Origin: Pinirhizobacter sp036499745
GTDB lineage: Bacteria > Pseudomonadota > Gammaproteobacteria > Xanthomonadales > Rhodanobacteraceae
NCBI RefSeq assembly: GCF_036499745.1
Contig: NZ_DASYDG010000050.1
Span: forward strand, 39,419 to 103,418
Reading direction: 5' to 3'
Length of the DNA: 64,000 nt
Shown here: one piece after another, positions 1-9,328 of the stretch
How positions within the stretch are numbered: position 1 is the stretch's first letter
How the letters are laid out: each line of letters begins with the position of its first letter
The notes under the pieces: generated by a model
What the model was told of the DNA's origin: nothing
The model's database searches: none
What the model saw: the letters and a program-made list of their open reading frames with translations, nothing else
Made by a program: the position numbers and the translations under genes

Positions 1-1524
1 CGGTGGCATCACCTTGCGCATGAGCGGCACCATCACGGTGGCGATGATGAAACACACCATGATGGCTAGGAAGGCGTCGGCGTAAGTCAGCGTCTGCGCT
101 TCACGGAAGGTCAATGACCACAGCAGTTTCAACGATGTGGCTTGTGCGGCCGGGTCGCCCTCGGCCCAGCCATGACGAGCAAGGAATCCGTTCATCGCTT
201 CGTTGGCCGGGGTCAGGTGCTCGGCCAGGCGGAAGAAATGCAGGTTCGTGCGGTCGGTAAGGATGGTGGCGCAGCCTGCGATACCCATCGCGCCGCCGAG
301 GTTGCGCATCAGGTTGAACAACCCCGACGCCTGCTTCAGCCGCGATGGTGCCAGGCCGCCCAGGGTAAGCGTGACGATGGGAGGGATCGCCAGTTGCTGG
401 CCGATACCACGCAGCGCCTGAGGCCATAGCAACTCGCGGGCACTCCAGTCGTGGGTGATCGGCGAAAATTCGAACATCGATACCGCGAAGAACGCCAGGC
501 CCGCCATCATGATCCAGCGCAAATCAACGCGATTGGCAAGCAGCGCGTACACCGGGATGGTAAGAATCTGGAACACGCCGGTAGAGAACACCGCCTGGCC
601 GATCTGCAGCGCGCTGTAACCCTCTACCCGTCCCAGGAACAAGGGTGTCAGGTAGATGGTGGCGAAAAGCCCGATGCCGGAAATGAAAGAGAAGAAGCAG
701 CCGAGGGCAAAATTCCTGTCCTTGAGGGCCCGAAGGTCCACCACCGGGTGTTCGGCGGTCAGGCCACGCCAGACGAACAGCACGCCGGAAATCGCCGCGA
801 TCCAGGCGGTGGCAAGGATGGTGTGGTCTTCCAGCCAGTTCCAGCGGGGCCCTTCCTCGAGCGTGTACTCAAGGCAGCCGAGGAAGATCGCAATGAGCGC
901 GATACCGGGGTAGTCGCCCACTTTCAGTAGCGACAGATCCGGCTTGTCGATCTTCACCAGCATCGGCACGGCGATGGTGACGAACGCGCCGGGCACCAGG
1001 TTGACGAAGAACAACCAGTGCCAGGAATAATGGTCGGTGATCCATCCGCCAAGCGTAGGCCCCAGGGTCGGTGCCAGTGATGCCAGTGCACCGATGGTGG
1101 CGGCGGCCACCACGCGTTGCTTGCCTTCAAAGAAGATGAAGGCCGTGGTGAACACGGTCGGGATCATCGAACCGCCCAGGAATCCCTGCAGGGCGCGAAA
1201 TACGATCATGCTCTGGATGTCCCAGGCGATGCCGCAAAGCAGACTGGTAAGCGTGAATCCCGCTGCAGAGACGGCGAACAGCCAGCGCGTGGAGAATACG
1301 CGGCTCAGCCAGCCGGACAAGGGAATCACCACGATCTCTGCAATCAGGTAGCTGGTTTGCACCCAGGCGGTGTCGTCGGCACCTGCCGAGAGACCGCCGC
1401 CGATGTCGCGCAACGAGGCCGAGACGATCTGGATGTCCAGCAAGGCGATGAACATCCCCAGGCACATGCTGGCGAAGGCGAATATCTTCTGCCCCTGGGT
1501 CAGGTGCGCGATGGACGTGTTCAT
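1..1524 (-). CDS. MFS multidrug efflux pump, EmrB/QacA (DHA2) type, partial at left edge
   Basis: The reading frame is open for 508 codons from an ATG at 1524 to the window edge, close to the usual EmrB length of about 510, so only the last few residues may be missing. The N-terminus (MNTSIAHLTQGQKIFAFAS) is followed by LDIQIVSASL and by TSYLIAEIVVIPLSGWLS, typical of 14-helix DHA2 transporters, and many hydrophobic helices follow. The family exports hydrophobic drugs by proton antiport from the inner membrane. Its start overlaps the stop of the upstream HlyD-family gene by ATGA, so the two are translationally coupled and should form an EmrAB-like tripartite pump with an unlinked outer-membrane channel. 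The substrate cannot be read from the sequence. Confidence 0.93.
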   Translation of the reverse strand, partial: MNTSIAHLTQGQKIFAFASMCLGMFIALLDIQIVSASLRDIGGGLSAGADDTAWVQTSYLIAEIVVIPLSGWLSRVFSTRWLFAVSAAGFTLTSLLCGIAWDIQSMIVFRALQGFLGGSMIPTVFTTAFIFFEGKQRVVAAATIGALASLAPTLGPTLGGWITDHYSWHWLFFVNLVPGAFVTIAVPMLVKIDKPDLSLLKVGDYPGIALIAIFLGCLEYTLEEGPRWNWLEDHTILATAWIAAISGVLFVWRGLTAEHPVVDLRALKDRNFALGCFFSFISGIGLFATIYLTPLFLGRVEGYSALQIGQAVFSTGVFQILTIPVYALLANRVDLRWIMMAGLAFFAVSMFEFSPITHDWSARELLWPQALRGIGQQLAIPPIVTLTLGGLAPSRLKQASGLFNLMRNLGGAMGIAGCATILTDRTNLHFFRLAEHLTPANEAMNGFLARHGWAEGDPAAQATSLKLLWSLTFREAQTLTYADAFLAIMVCFIIATVMVPLMRKVMPP

Positions 1525-2636
1525 GGGGCGCGGGTGTCGATCGATGCGGTGACCGACAGGCCTGGCCGAAGCACGTCCAGGTCGCCGTCCTTGCCTTCCA
1601 GCCGCACACGCACCGGTACGCGCTGCACGATCTTGGTGAAATTCCCCGTGGCGTTCTCGGGCGGCAATACGCTGAACTGCGCTCCCGTAGCCGGAGCGAG
1701 GCTTGCGATATGCCCCTTGAACGGATGACCCGGCAACACATCGGCATGCACGTCCACGGCCTGTCCCACATGCATGCGGGACAGCTGGTCTTCCTTGAAG
1801 TTGGCGTCCACCCAAAGGCCGTGCGCGGGCACCACCACCAGCATCTGGCTGCCCGCCGTGGCATAGGCTCCCACTTGTGCGCGACGGTTGCCGATCACGC
1901 CATCGATCGGGGCGCGCAACTCGGTGTAGGAAAGGTTCAATCGCGCCGTGTCGCGTTCGGCCACGGCTTGCGCGAGCGCTGCTTCCACCTGCCGCCGCTG
2001 GCTGGCGATCACGGCAAGTTGGCGCTCGGCGGCCTGTGCCGCTGCCTGGGCACGAGCCATCCCAGCTTGCGCGGTTTGATAGTCCGCGCGCGCGCGCTGG
2101 GCGCTTTCGATAGATACGGCGGATTTCCGCGAGAGGTCCGCATAGCGCGCATCATCCAGGTGCGAACGCGTGGCTTCCGCGGCGGCAGCGGCTACGCCGG
2201 CCCTCGCCTGGGCGATCACGCTATGTTGCAGGTCCGCCGTGGCATCGAGGTTGCCCAGCGAGGCCTGCCCGGCGGCGACCGCCGCATCTGCCTTCTCCAG
2301 CGCGGCCCGGTAATCGCGGTCATCGATCTTCACCAGCAGATCGCCCTTGCCTACGCGCTGGTTGTCGACCACGGCCACTGTCTGGATATACCCCGGCACC
2401 TTCGAGCCGATCACGGTAACGTCGCCCCCGACGTAAGCGTCGTCGGTGTCCTGGATGAACCTGCCGATGGTCCACCAGTGCACGCCATAAGCCACGGCGA
2501 TAACGGCGAGGATGGACACCGCTGTGCGTTTGATTCCCTTTCGTCGGGGAGGCTTCAGGATGGCGGATTCGGTTTCGGTGGCGGACACGGGGCACTCGGG
2601 GCATCGGGAGGATGCGCTTAACATTATGGTCATCAT
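1521..2636 (-). CDS. HlyD/EmrA-family periplasmic adaptor of multidrug efflux pump
   Basis: A 371-aa membrane-fusion protein. A short cytosolic N-terminus is followed by one transmembrane helix (about residues 36-55), then the EmrA hallmark TDDAYVGGDVTVIGSKVPGY, a barrel-sandwich/lipoyl domain, an Ala/Gln-rich coiled-coil hairpin (about residues 100-210) and a C-terminal beta-barrel. It would bridge the EmrB-like pump encoded directly downstream (ATGA overlap) to an outer-membrane channel. The ATG at 2636 was chosen because the frame upstream of it, to 2678, has no family similarity. No clear shine-dalgarno precedes it, and ATG codons at 2633 and 2624 are alternatives. Confidence 0.9.
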   Translation of the reverse strand: MMTIMLSASSRCPECPVSATETESAILKPPRRKGIKRTAVSILAVIAVAYGVHWWTIGRFIQDTDDAYVGGDVTVIGSKVPGYIQTVAVVDNQRVGKGDLLVKIDDRDYRAALEKADAAVAAGQASLGNLDATADLQHSVIAQARAGVAAAAAEATRSHLDDARYADLSRKSAVSIESAQRARADYQTAQAGMARAQAAAQAAERQLAVIASQRRQVEAALAQAVAERDTARLNLSYTELRAPIDGVIGNRRAQVGAYATAGSQMLVVVPAHGLWVDANFKEDQLSRMHVGQAVDVHADVLPGHPFKGHIASLAPATGAQFSVLPPENATGNFTKIVQRVPVRVRLEGKDGDLDVLRPGLSVTASIDTRAP

Positions 2637-2732
2637 ATAAATAATCAAGGGCTTCTTCGGCACGGCCGCCATGACCAACGGATGCTTGCATTTGCCCCCT
2701 CATGCCGAGGCACACGCCTTCCCGCGCGTGGC

Positions 2733-2760
2733 ATTATGTGGTTTGATTAAATCACACAAT
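2733..2760. promoter_or_regulatory. Imperfect inverted repeat between efflux operon and GH2 gene
   Basis: The divergent intergenic region contains ATTATGTG (2733-2740) and CACACAAT (2753-2760), an 8-bp inverted repeat with one mismatch. Between them lies an odd palindrome, TGATTAAATCA (2744-2754). It is AT-rich in a GC-rich background and sits about 20 bp upstream of the GH2 start. A repressor or activator operator is inferred; no regulator gene is adjacent, and neither side shows a textbook promoter. Confidence 0.35.
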
Positions 2761-2779
2761 TTCACACACAAGGACCATC

Positions 2780-4582
2780 ATGACCAGGCTAGCCGTCGGA
2801 CGATTTTCGTTTATGGTCATGGTGTTGGCAGCCTCCGGTGCCCAAGCTGCGGATTGGGCACCGGGCAAGCCGCCGCTGTCCACGCCGTGGACCGACAAGG
2901 TCCCGGTGGATCATCCCCTCCCCGAATACCCGCGTCCGCAGCTCACCCGTCCCGACTGGCAGAACCTCAACGGCCTGTGGGACCTGGCGATCACCCCGCG
3001 ATCAGCCACTGAACCAGCCCAATGGCCGATGCAGATCCGCGTACCGTTCGCCGTGGAATCCGCGCTCTCCGGTGTGCAGCGCCCGGTCGGCAGCGACCAG
3101 GCCGTTTGGTACCGGCGCAAGGTCGACATCCCCGCGGATTGGTCCGGCCGTCACGTGAAGCTCAACTTCGGCGCCGTGGACCAGCAGACCACCGTGTGGG
3201 TCAACGGCAAGCAAGCAGGCGAAACCCATGTGGGTGGCTATGACAGCTTTGGCTATGACATCACCGATGCGCTCAAGCCCGGTGCCAATACCATCGTTAT
3301 TCGTGTCTACGACCCCACCGACGATGGCCAGGGCGCGCTGGGCAAGCAGCGGCTGAAGCCCGATGGCATCTGGTACACCCCCACCACGGGCATCTGGCAG
3401 ACGGTCTGGCTGGAACCGGTGGCACCGGTGCACATCGAACGCATGGACATGACGGCGGACCTCGATCACGCAAGGCTTGTCGTGGTGCCGCACCTGGACG
3501 GCGGAGCGGACACGAAGGTACGCGTGACGGTCACGTCCAAAGGCACGAAGGTCGGCGAGGCTACCGGTATCGCCAATGGCAGCATCGACGTGCCGGTGCC
3601 GCATGCCCATCCGTGGACGCCGGACGATCCTTTCCTCTATGACGTAAAGGCCGAAGTGCTCGACGGCGGCAAGGCCGTGGACACCGTGGGCTCTTACATC
3701 GGCATGCGCACCATGAAGCTTGCGAAGGTGGGTAAATTCCTCCGCCCGGTGCTCAACGGCAAATTCGTGTTCCAGATGGGCGCGCTCGACCAGGGCTTCT
3801 GGCCCGACGGCATCTATACCGCGCCCACCGACGAAGCCCTGCGTTCGGACATCGACAAGGCCAAGGCCATGGGCCTGAACCTGCTGCGCAAGCACATCAA
3901 GATCGAGCCGCAACGCTGGTACTACTGGGCCGACCACCTGGGCATCCTGGTGTGGCAGGACATGCCCGCCACCCGCGACCACCACGTGCCCGATAGCGCG
4001 GGCAAGAAACAATTCGAACACGAACTGCATACGATCATCGAGCAGCTGCGCAATACCACCTCGATCGTCACCTGGGTACCGATGAACGAAGGATGGGGTG
4101 AATACGATCCCGACCGCCTGGCCGACGAGGTAAAGAAACAGGATCCAACCCGCCTGGTGAGCAACAACTCAGGGTCCAACTGCTGCGGCTTCGATGGCGG
4201 CAACGGCGACTTCAAGGACGACCACATCTATGTGGGTCCGGGCGAGACCGTACCCACCGCCACGCGTGCCGCGTCGCTCGGGGAATTTGGCGGCTTGGGC
4301 CTGGTGGTACCGGGGCACTTGTGGCCGGCGAAAAAGAAATTCGACTACGAAGACCAAGCCGACGCGAAAGCCATGACCACACGCTACGAAGGCCTGCTGG
4401 CGAAGGTGGCCAGGCGCGTACCCTTCGGCCTGTCCGCCGCGATCTACACCCAGATGACCGACGTGGAAACCGAGCTCAACGGCTACCTCACCTACGATCG
4501 AAAGGTCATGAAGATGCCCGTCGATCGGGTGAGGAAGGCGAACCAGGCGGCCATCGATGCCGCCAAAGAGCCAGACCAGTAA
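2780..4582 (+). CDS. Secreted glycoside hydrolase family 2 protein (beta-galactosidase/glucuronidase-like)
   Basis: A 600-aa protein with a signal peptide ending near residue 23 (AQAAD). The GH2 sugar-binding domain (about 55-215; LNGLWDLAI, VWYRRKVDIP, VWVNGKQAG) is followed by an Ig-like domain (about 215-320) and a TIM barrel. In the barrel, VPMNEGWGEYD places the expected acid/base Glu at about residue 437. Family members cleave beta-linked galactose, glucuronate, mannose or related sugars from glycans, here in the periplasm or outside. It is about 600 aa rather than the roughly 1000 of LacZ, like the short GH2 enzymes of polysaccharide-degrading bacteria. AAGGA lies 7 bases upstream of the ATG. 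The exact substrate is unknown. Confidence 0.9.
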   Translation: MTRLAVGRFSFMVMVLAASGAQAADWAPGKPPLSTPWTDKVPVDHPLPEYPRPQLTRPDWQNLNGLWDLAITPRSATEPAQWPMQIRVPFAVESALSGVQRPVGSDQAVWYRRKVDIPADWSGRHVKLNFGAVDQQTTVWVNGKQAGETHVGGYDSFGYDITDALKPGANTIVIRVYDPTDDGQGALGKQRLKPDGIWYTPTTGIWQTVWLEPVAPVHIERMDMTADLDHARLVVVPHLDGGADTKVRVTVTSKGTKVGEATGIANGSIDVPVPHAHPWTPDDPFLYDVKAEVLDGGKAVDTVGSYIGMRTMKLAKVGKFLRPVLNGKFVFQMGALDQGFWPDGIYTAPTDEALRSDIDKAKAMGLNLLRKHIKIEPQRWYYWADHLGILVWQDMPATRDHHVPDSAGKKQFEHELHTIIEQLRNTTSIVTWVPMNEGWGEYDPDRLADEVKKQDPTRLVSNNSGSNCCGFDGGNGDFKDDHIYVGPGETVPTATRAASLGEFGGLGLVVPGHLWPAKKKFDYEDQADAKAMTTRYEGLLAKVARRVPFGLSAAIYTQMTDVETELNGYLTYDRKVMKMPVDRVRKANQAAIDAAKEPDQ

Positions 4583-4603
4583 CGCTCACCTTTCCGCAAA
4601 CGC

Positions 4604-5053
4604 CTAACGGGTAACTGCGATCGCGTCGACCTCAAGCAGGAGGTCGTCGCGAAACAGCCGCTTCACCTCCACCAGCGTACTGGCCGGCGGATGCGCCGTG
4701 TCGACAAATTTGTCGCGGGCGGCGCGAAGCGCGGGCAGACTGGTCGTGTCGGTGACATAGAAGGTGAGCTTGACCACGTTCGCGAATGAAGCGTGTGATG
4801 CCTTCAGGGCCGTATCGATATTGGCGAACACCTGTGCGGCCTGCGCTGCGAAGTCGCCCTTGCCGACCAGCTTGCCATCCTTGTCCAGCGCCACCTGGCC
4901 GGATAGGTAAATGGTGTGCCCCGCGGGCGCCACTACGACATGCGTGTATCCCATCGGCTTGGAAAGGCCGGGCGGATTAATGAATTGGGCATCCTGCGCC
5001 GCGGCAGCGAATGGCAGGATAAGAAGGGTGGCAAGAACGATCTTCAAGTGCAT
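4604..5053 (-). CDS. RidA/YjgF/UK114-family protein with signal peptide
   Basis: A 149-aa protein. Residues 1-19 (MHLKIVLATLLILPFAAAAQ) form a signal peptide, unusual for this mostly cytosolic family. The rest is a RidA domain: NPPGLSKPMGYTHVV, the YLSGQVALDKDGKLVG segment, and a C-terminal LVEVKRLFRDDLLLEVDAIAV. Classical RidA deaminates reactive enamines/imines, and its catalytic Arg is in the motif before the final strand; here the R in KRLFRDD is near that position, but activity is uncertain. GGAG sits 8 bases before the ATG, overlapping the end of the upstream fucosidase gene (5-bp gap), so the two are co-transcribed. Confidence 0.9.
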   Translation of the reverse strand: MHLKIVLATLLILPFAAAAQDAQFINPPGLSKPMGYTHVVVAPAGHTIYLSGQVALDKDGKLVGKGDFAAQAAQVFANIDTALKASHASFANVVKLTFYVTDTTSLPALRAARDKFVDTAHPPASTLVEVKRLFRDDLLLEVDAIAVTR

Positions 5054-5058
5054 GCGTT

Positions 5059-6441
5059 CTACTCCGTTGCAGATATGCCAGTGTTGAACAATTTGAACTC
5101 GCGGATTTGCGCTGTGCCTACGCTGGATTCGATGTCCAGACGCACTCGCGATGCCGTGACGGCGGGAAACCTGTCGAGCTTGAGATGGCCAATGGGCTGG
5201 CCCTGGGCCACGGTCACCCAGGTGTCGCCGCGCATCACTTCGATGGCATAACGGCGAACATGCTGGCCTGCGTCAAGACGCTCCATGGCGATGGCGCTGT
5301 CGAAGGTGACGGGCTTGGGGAAATCAACATCGAGCTGGGCGTGCGAGCTGCCCTCTGGCGCTGACCAGAAGGTCGAAGGATCGTTGTCCAGGGCGCGTTT
5401 GGCCTGGGCATTGTCCGCACCGGCTCCGGTAACGAGGTTCGATGCATTGCCGTACCGGCGTTCCAGGGCCGCGCCGAAGTCGGCCAGCCGCTTCACATCC
5501 GCATCCGGCAGCAGTCCGTGCGTATTGGGCGCGATGCCCAGCATCAACTGACCGCCCCGTCCCACGCTCGTCTCCCAGGTGGTCACCAGCTCGTCCACGG
5601 ATTTAAGGCTGGCGGCGAAATCAGGCTTGGAGCTGAAGAACCAATGGTCCTTGTGCAAGGGCGTGTCCACTTCCACCGGTCGCCAGCGCAGCTCGCCATG
5701 GCGGTCGATCACGTTCCAGGTTTCACCTTCCGTGACGCCGTGTTCATTCCCCGCCCAGCGAATATCGCCGTAGCTGAAAAGCGCGACGTCGGCGAACACC
5801 ATGGTGTTGGGCTGGTAGGTACGCAATTCCTCGATGTAGTGGTCGAAGTCGTACACGTGTCCGGCGCTGCCGGCGCCATCGAGCCACCACTCCACCAGCG
5901 GGCCGTAGCCGGTGGCCAGTTCGTCCAGCTGCGCGGCGTAGTACTTATCATAAGCAACCTTGTCGGCGTACTTCGGCTCATGGCGGTCCCACGGCGACAG
6001 GTACACGCCGAAACCCAGGCCCGCCTTGCGCGCCGCCTGGGATGCAAGCTTCACCAGGTCGCCCTTGCCGTGCAGCCATGGGCTGGACTTCACCGAGTAA
6101 TCGCTTTGTTCGGTAGGCCACAGGCTGAAGCCATCATGGTGCTTGGCCACCAGCACCATGTAACGTGCACCCGCGGCGCGCACCGCCCGGGCCCATTGGC
6201 CCGGATCGACATGATCGGGATTGAACACTGACGCCGGTGCCGTGCCATCGCCCCATTCCCGGTCCAGGAAGGTATTTGTGCCGAAGTGCACGATCACGCC
6301 GAACTCAAGGTCCTGCCAGGCGACCTGCTGCGGCGAAGGGAGCGTAGTGGCGAAGTTCTGGCCATCCGCCAGGGCCATCGCAGGCCATGCCAGCGTCAGC
6401 AACAAGGACAAGGCGTGCGCTCGGATGGCTGGCAGGGGCAT
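5059..6441 (-). CDS. Secreted alpha-L-fucosidase, GH29
   Basis: A 460-aa protein with an N-terminal signal peptide (cleavage near ALADG, residue 26). The GH29 barrel carries FGVIVHFGTNTF, KHHDGFSLWPT (about 100-110) and EWWLDGAGS, in which Asp188 is the expected nucleophile. The region after about residue 330 (DNDPSTFWSAPEGSSHAQLDV) is a discoidin-like F5/8 type C carbohydrate-binding module. The enzyme would release alpha-L-fucose from glycans in the periplasm or outside. GGAG is 7 bases upstream of the ATG. It is the first gene of a two-gene operon with the RidA-like gene and is divergent from the Tat-exported gene. Confidence 0.93.
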   Translation of the reverse strand: MPLPAIRAHALSLLLTLAWPAMALADGQNFATTLPSPQQVAWQDLEFGVIVHFGTNTFLDREWGDGTAPASVFNPDHVDPGQWARAVRAAGARYMVLVAKHHDGFSLWPTEQSDYSVKSSPWLHGKGDLVKLASQAARKAGLGFGVYLSPWDRHEPKYADKVAYDKYYAAQLDELATGYGPLVEWWLDGAGSAGHVYDFDHYIEELRTYQPNTMVFADVALFSYGDIRWAGNEHGVTEGETWNVIDRHGELRWRPVEVDTPLHKDHWFFSSKPDFAASLKSVDELVTTWETSVGRGGQLMLGIAPNTHGLLPDADVKRLADFGAALERRYGNASNLVTGAGADNAQAKRALDNDPSTFWSAPEGSSHAQLDVDFPKPVTFDSAIAMERLDAGQHVRRYAIEVMRGDTWVTVAQGQPIGHLKLDRFPAVTASRVRLDIESSVGTAQIREFKLFNTGISATE

Positions 6442-6495
6442 GCGGCGGCTCCAGTTTCGGCGTAAGAGGAATTAAGTTTGTAGTACATTTTGCCG

Positions 6496-8172
6496 ATGGT
6501 ATCGAGACGTCATTTCATCAAGGCTGCCTCCGTGGCCGCCCTGGCCCTTCGTGGTGCCCCCCTGGCCACGGCCTTCGCAAGTACCGCCAACGGCACCCTT
6601 CGCTGTATCAATGTGGTGAATTTCATCCGCCTGGTTGAATCGCGCTTCGCGACGGACATGCTGCAGCCGGTACGCGAACAGATGGCCCTCGTGCGCGCCC
6701 ACGCCCTGCCCGCCACCTGGCTGCTGCAGTTCGATGCGCTGGTGGATGGCCCCTTCGTCGGTTTCCTGAAGCAGCACATGGCCGACAACCACGAGGTGGG
6801 GTTCTGGTTCGAAATGAACCAGAAGATCTGCGCAGCCGCGGGCATTCCATGGCGCGGCCGGCCCGACTACGAATGGGATCCGGATCCCACCGTCGCCTTT
6901 ACCATCGGCTACACGCCAGCCGAACGGATCAGGCTGGCCGATGCGGCGATGGAAGCATTCCACTCGATATGGGGACACCATCCCCGTTCGGTGGCGAGCT
7001 GGAACCTTGATGCGCTGGTGGTGCAGCACCTGGCCGATCGTTACAGCGTGGATGCCTTCGCCGTGTGCCGCGACCAGATCGCCACCGATGGCTTCACCAT
7101 CTGGGGCGCGCCGATAGCCGGCTACTACCCCAGCAAGACCAACGCCTGGAGCCCGGCGCTCAATGCCGCCAACCAGGTGGATGCACCGGTCTTCCGCATG
7201 CTGGGCCAGGATCCGGTCTACTACTACACCAAGCAGTGGCGCCTGCCCGACGGAACACAGCTTGAGCAACCGGACACCCTGGAACCGGTCTGGGTGTCGG
7301 GCCAGTCCACAGCCTTCGTCGATGCCTTCCTGGCGATGCTTGCCAGGGGGCCATCGCTCAACTTCGCCTACGCGCAACTGGGCCAGGAGAACACCTTCCC
7401 CTGGGGCCGGCAAAGCCAGGCCTATCCCATGCAGATGGCCGCGCTGGCGAAGCTGCGCGACGGCGGCTCGGTGCATGTGGAAACCATGGAAAGCTCCGGC
7501 CGGCGCTTCCAACAGGCCTTCAGGCAGACCCCCGCCCAGGCGCAAGTCCAGTTGGTCGATCCCTTCGGCAATACCGACCCGGTGCAGCGGAGCATCTGGT
7601 ACCAGAGCCGGTTCTACCGGGCCAACCTGCATCTGCGGGGCAATATTCCATTCTTCAGGGATATCACCGTCTATAGCGATCGCTTTGCCCAGCCCTTCCT
7701 GCACGAGCCCACGCGCGAGAAAAACGTGGAACAGAAGATGCTGGCCGTGGTGGATGGCTATCACTGGAGCAAGCATCCGGGCTCTACCGATGATGACGCC
7801 GCAGGTGGGTATTTACTTATCAATGGCGAGCCACTGGTGCTGGCTGGCATGCCCGTCATTACTGAAGCTGGCCAAAGCATGGTGGTGACGATGGCGGTGG
7901 GTAACGGCCGTACGCTTACCGTGCATTTTGGTGAACGGATGATCACATGCGAACTTGGTCCGGCCGACGGGGCCACGCTTGAGATTTCCTTCCGATGGGA
8001 TCCGGCGAAGGCTGCCCTCAAGGATCTGGGCCCAGGATCGGCGACCTATCGGTGGCAGGCTTTCGATTACCGCGTTGCCCTGCGCAAGGGGCGCGTCGCA
8101 AGAACCCCGACAGGCTGGAAAGTCGCAGCCGAAAGGGCATCGATCGTGATGGAACTGGCCCAGCACGACTAG
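6496..8172 (+). CDS. Tat-exported protein of unknown function, possibly with a polysaccharide-deacetylase-like fold
   Basis: A 558-aa protein beginning MVSRRHFIKAASVAALAL, a clear twin-arginine signal (SRRHFIK) with cleavage near AFAST. The body contains TNGxLRCINVVNFIR-type text, then repeated aromatic/acidic patches such as NHEVGFWFEMNQ and SVASWNLDALVVQHL. The latter two resemble the His/Trp-rich strands of NodB-like deacetylase or GH57/GH38-type barrels, but I cannot assign a family. Folding before export suggests a cofactor or metal. No good shine-dalgarno precedes the ATG; an in-frame TTG at 6490 is an alternative. It lies 54 bp from the divergent fucosidase gene, suggesting a shared regulatory region and a role in glycan use. 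Confidence 0.75.
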   Translation: MVSRRHFIKAASVAALALRGAPLATAFASTANGTLRCINVVNFIRLVESRFATDMLQPVREQMALVRAHALPATWLLQFDALVDGPFVGFLKQHMADNHEVGFWFEMNQKICAAAGIPWRGRPDYEWDPDPTVAFTIGYTPAERIRLADAAMEAFHSIWGHHPRSVASWNLDALVVQHLADRYSVDAFAVCRDQIATDGFTIWGAPIAGYYPSKTNAWSPALNAANQVDAPVFRMLGQDPVYYYTKQWRLPDGTQLEQPDTLEPVWVSGQSTAFVDAFLAMLARGPSLNFAYAQLGQENTFPWGRQSQAYPMQMAALAKLRDGGSVHVETMESSGRRFQQAFRQTPAQAQVQLVDPFGNTDPVQRSIWYQSRFYRANLHLRGNIPFFRDITVYSDRFAQPFLHEPTREKNVEQKMLAVVDGYHWSKHPGSTDDDAAGGYLLINGEPLVLAGMPVITEAGQSMVVTMAVGNGRTLTVHFGERMITCELGPADGATLEISFRWDPAKAALKDLGPGSATYRWQAFDYRVALRKGRVARTPTGWKVAAERASIVMELAQHD

Positions 8173-8341
8173 CCGCCCGGCAAGCCGTCCTGCCCAGCCA
8201 GTCATCCCGTTGGTCACGCCCGGCAAGCCGTTCGTCACATCGATGCAGACGCAGCCGCATTCATCTTGCAACCTTCGTTTCATTCCCGGGTCGGTGGCGA
8301 CGCGTGTCGCGCTGCCGGGACAAGTCGAATGAGGGGCCTGC

Positions 8342-9328
8342 ATGCTACGTCCAAGTGGTTCCGTGCTGCTGCTGGGCCTGATGGCCCTCCCGCTGCTGTC
8401 GTGGGGTAGCGGCGACAAGCCCTTGCCATCGTTGCCGGCCGCCACCGTGTTCGCGCCCGGCGAGATCACCGCGGCGATCGACGACGGCGCCGCGGCATTT
8501 ACGCCAGATGGGAATAGCGTGGTGTTCATGCGCGGCACCGACAGCTTTACCCTGATGCAATCGCATCACGAGCACGGCCATTGGTCCAGGCCGACGGTAG
8601 CGGCGTTCTCCGGCCAATGGCGCGATCTTGACCCCGCCATGGCGCCGGATGGTTCCTACCTGTTGTTTGTTTCCAACCGGCCGGCGATGCCGGGTGGCAA
8701 GCCGATCGATGCCGTGCATAACGGAACGACGCGCCCTGGCCTGGGCATGGCGATCTGGCGCGTCGACCGCCATGGCAAGGATTGGGGCACGCCTGTGCGG
8801 CTACCCGATGCCGTCAATGCCTGCTCGATGACCTTCGCGCCAAGCGTCGCTGCCGATGGCAGCGTGTACTACATCGGTTGCGCCGCGTCTGGCGACTTCA
8901 AGCCCATGCGTTCGACACTCCAGGGCGGACACTATGCCCCTGCCCAAACGCTCGAACTTGGCGATGCGCAGGCGATCGTTCGCGACCCGGCGGTGGCGCC
9001 GGATCAATCCTTCGTGGTCTACAGCATCAAGCACTCAGCCGGGGAGCCGCTTCGCCTGGCCCTGTCGTGGCGTAGCGGCGATGGCTGGACTGCGCCTTGC
9101 GATTTGGGCGACACAGTGAACGGCGGAAAGCACAGCATGGGCGCCCAGTTGGGTGCAGGCCATCGCACCCTCTTTTTTTACAGCGACCGCAAGCTGCCAC
9201 CATCGGATGCCCATGCCGGTGCTGATTGGGACAACGGCGACGACCACATCTGGCAGGTTTCGCTGGCGCCATGGCTCGATGCCCCCAACCACACGTGCAG
9301 CAAACCTGCGCGAAGGACCACGACATGA
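8342..9328 (+). CDS. Exported PD40/TolB-like beta-propeller protein (first of tandem pair)
   Basis: A 328-aa protein with a hydrophobic signal segment (LLLGLMALPLLSWGS). It has repeated WD40-like PD40 blades, e.g. AAFTPDGNSVVFMRG, PAMAPDGSYLLFVSNRP and a later VAPDQSFVVYSIK. Such propellers are periplasmic or outer-membrane-associated binding scaffolds. It overlaps the next gene by ATGA, and the two proteins share the same blade text (FSGQWxDxxPxxxPDG), so they are a tandem duplication. The pair precedes a large TonB receptor, suggesting a nutrient-binding or surface role; no catalytic residues were recognised. Confidence 0.82.
   Translation: MLRPSGSVLLLGLMALPLLSWGSGDKPLPSLPAATVFAPGEITAAIDDGAAAFTPDGNSVVFMRGTDSFTLMQSHHEHGHWSRPTVAAFSGQWRDLDPAMAPDGSYLLFVSNRPAMPGGKPIDAVHNGTTRPGLGMAIWRVDRHGKDWGTPVRLPDAVNACSMTFAPSVAADGSVYYIGCAASGDFKPMRSTLQGGHYAPAQTLELGDAQAIVRDPAVAPDQSFVVYSIKHSAGEPLRLALSWRSGDGWTAPCDLGDTVNGGKHSMGAQLGAGHRTLFFYSDRKLPPSDAHAGADWDNGDDHIWQVSLAPWLDAPNHTCSKPARRTTT

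Noticed and set aside
6472..7776. 434-codon minus-strand ORF antisense to the Tat-exported gene
   Set aside because: Shadow of the plus-strand frame, which has a clear Tat signal; the antisense product has no recognisable features.
8176..8235. Direct repeat of CGCCCGGCAAGCCG in the gap before the first PD40 gene
   Set aside because: Only two short copies in GC-rich sequence, with no iteron, att or CRISPR-like spacing.
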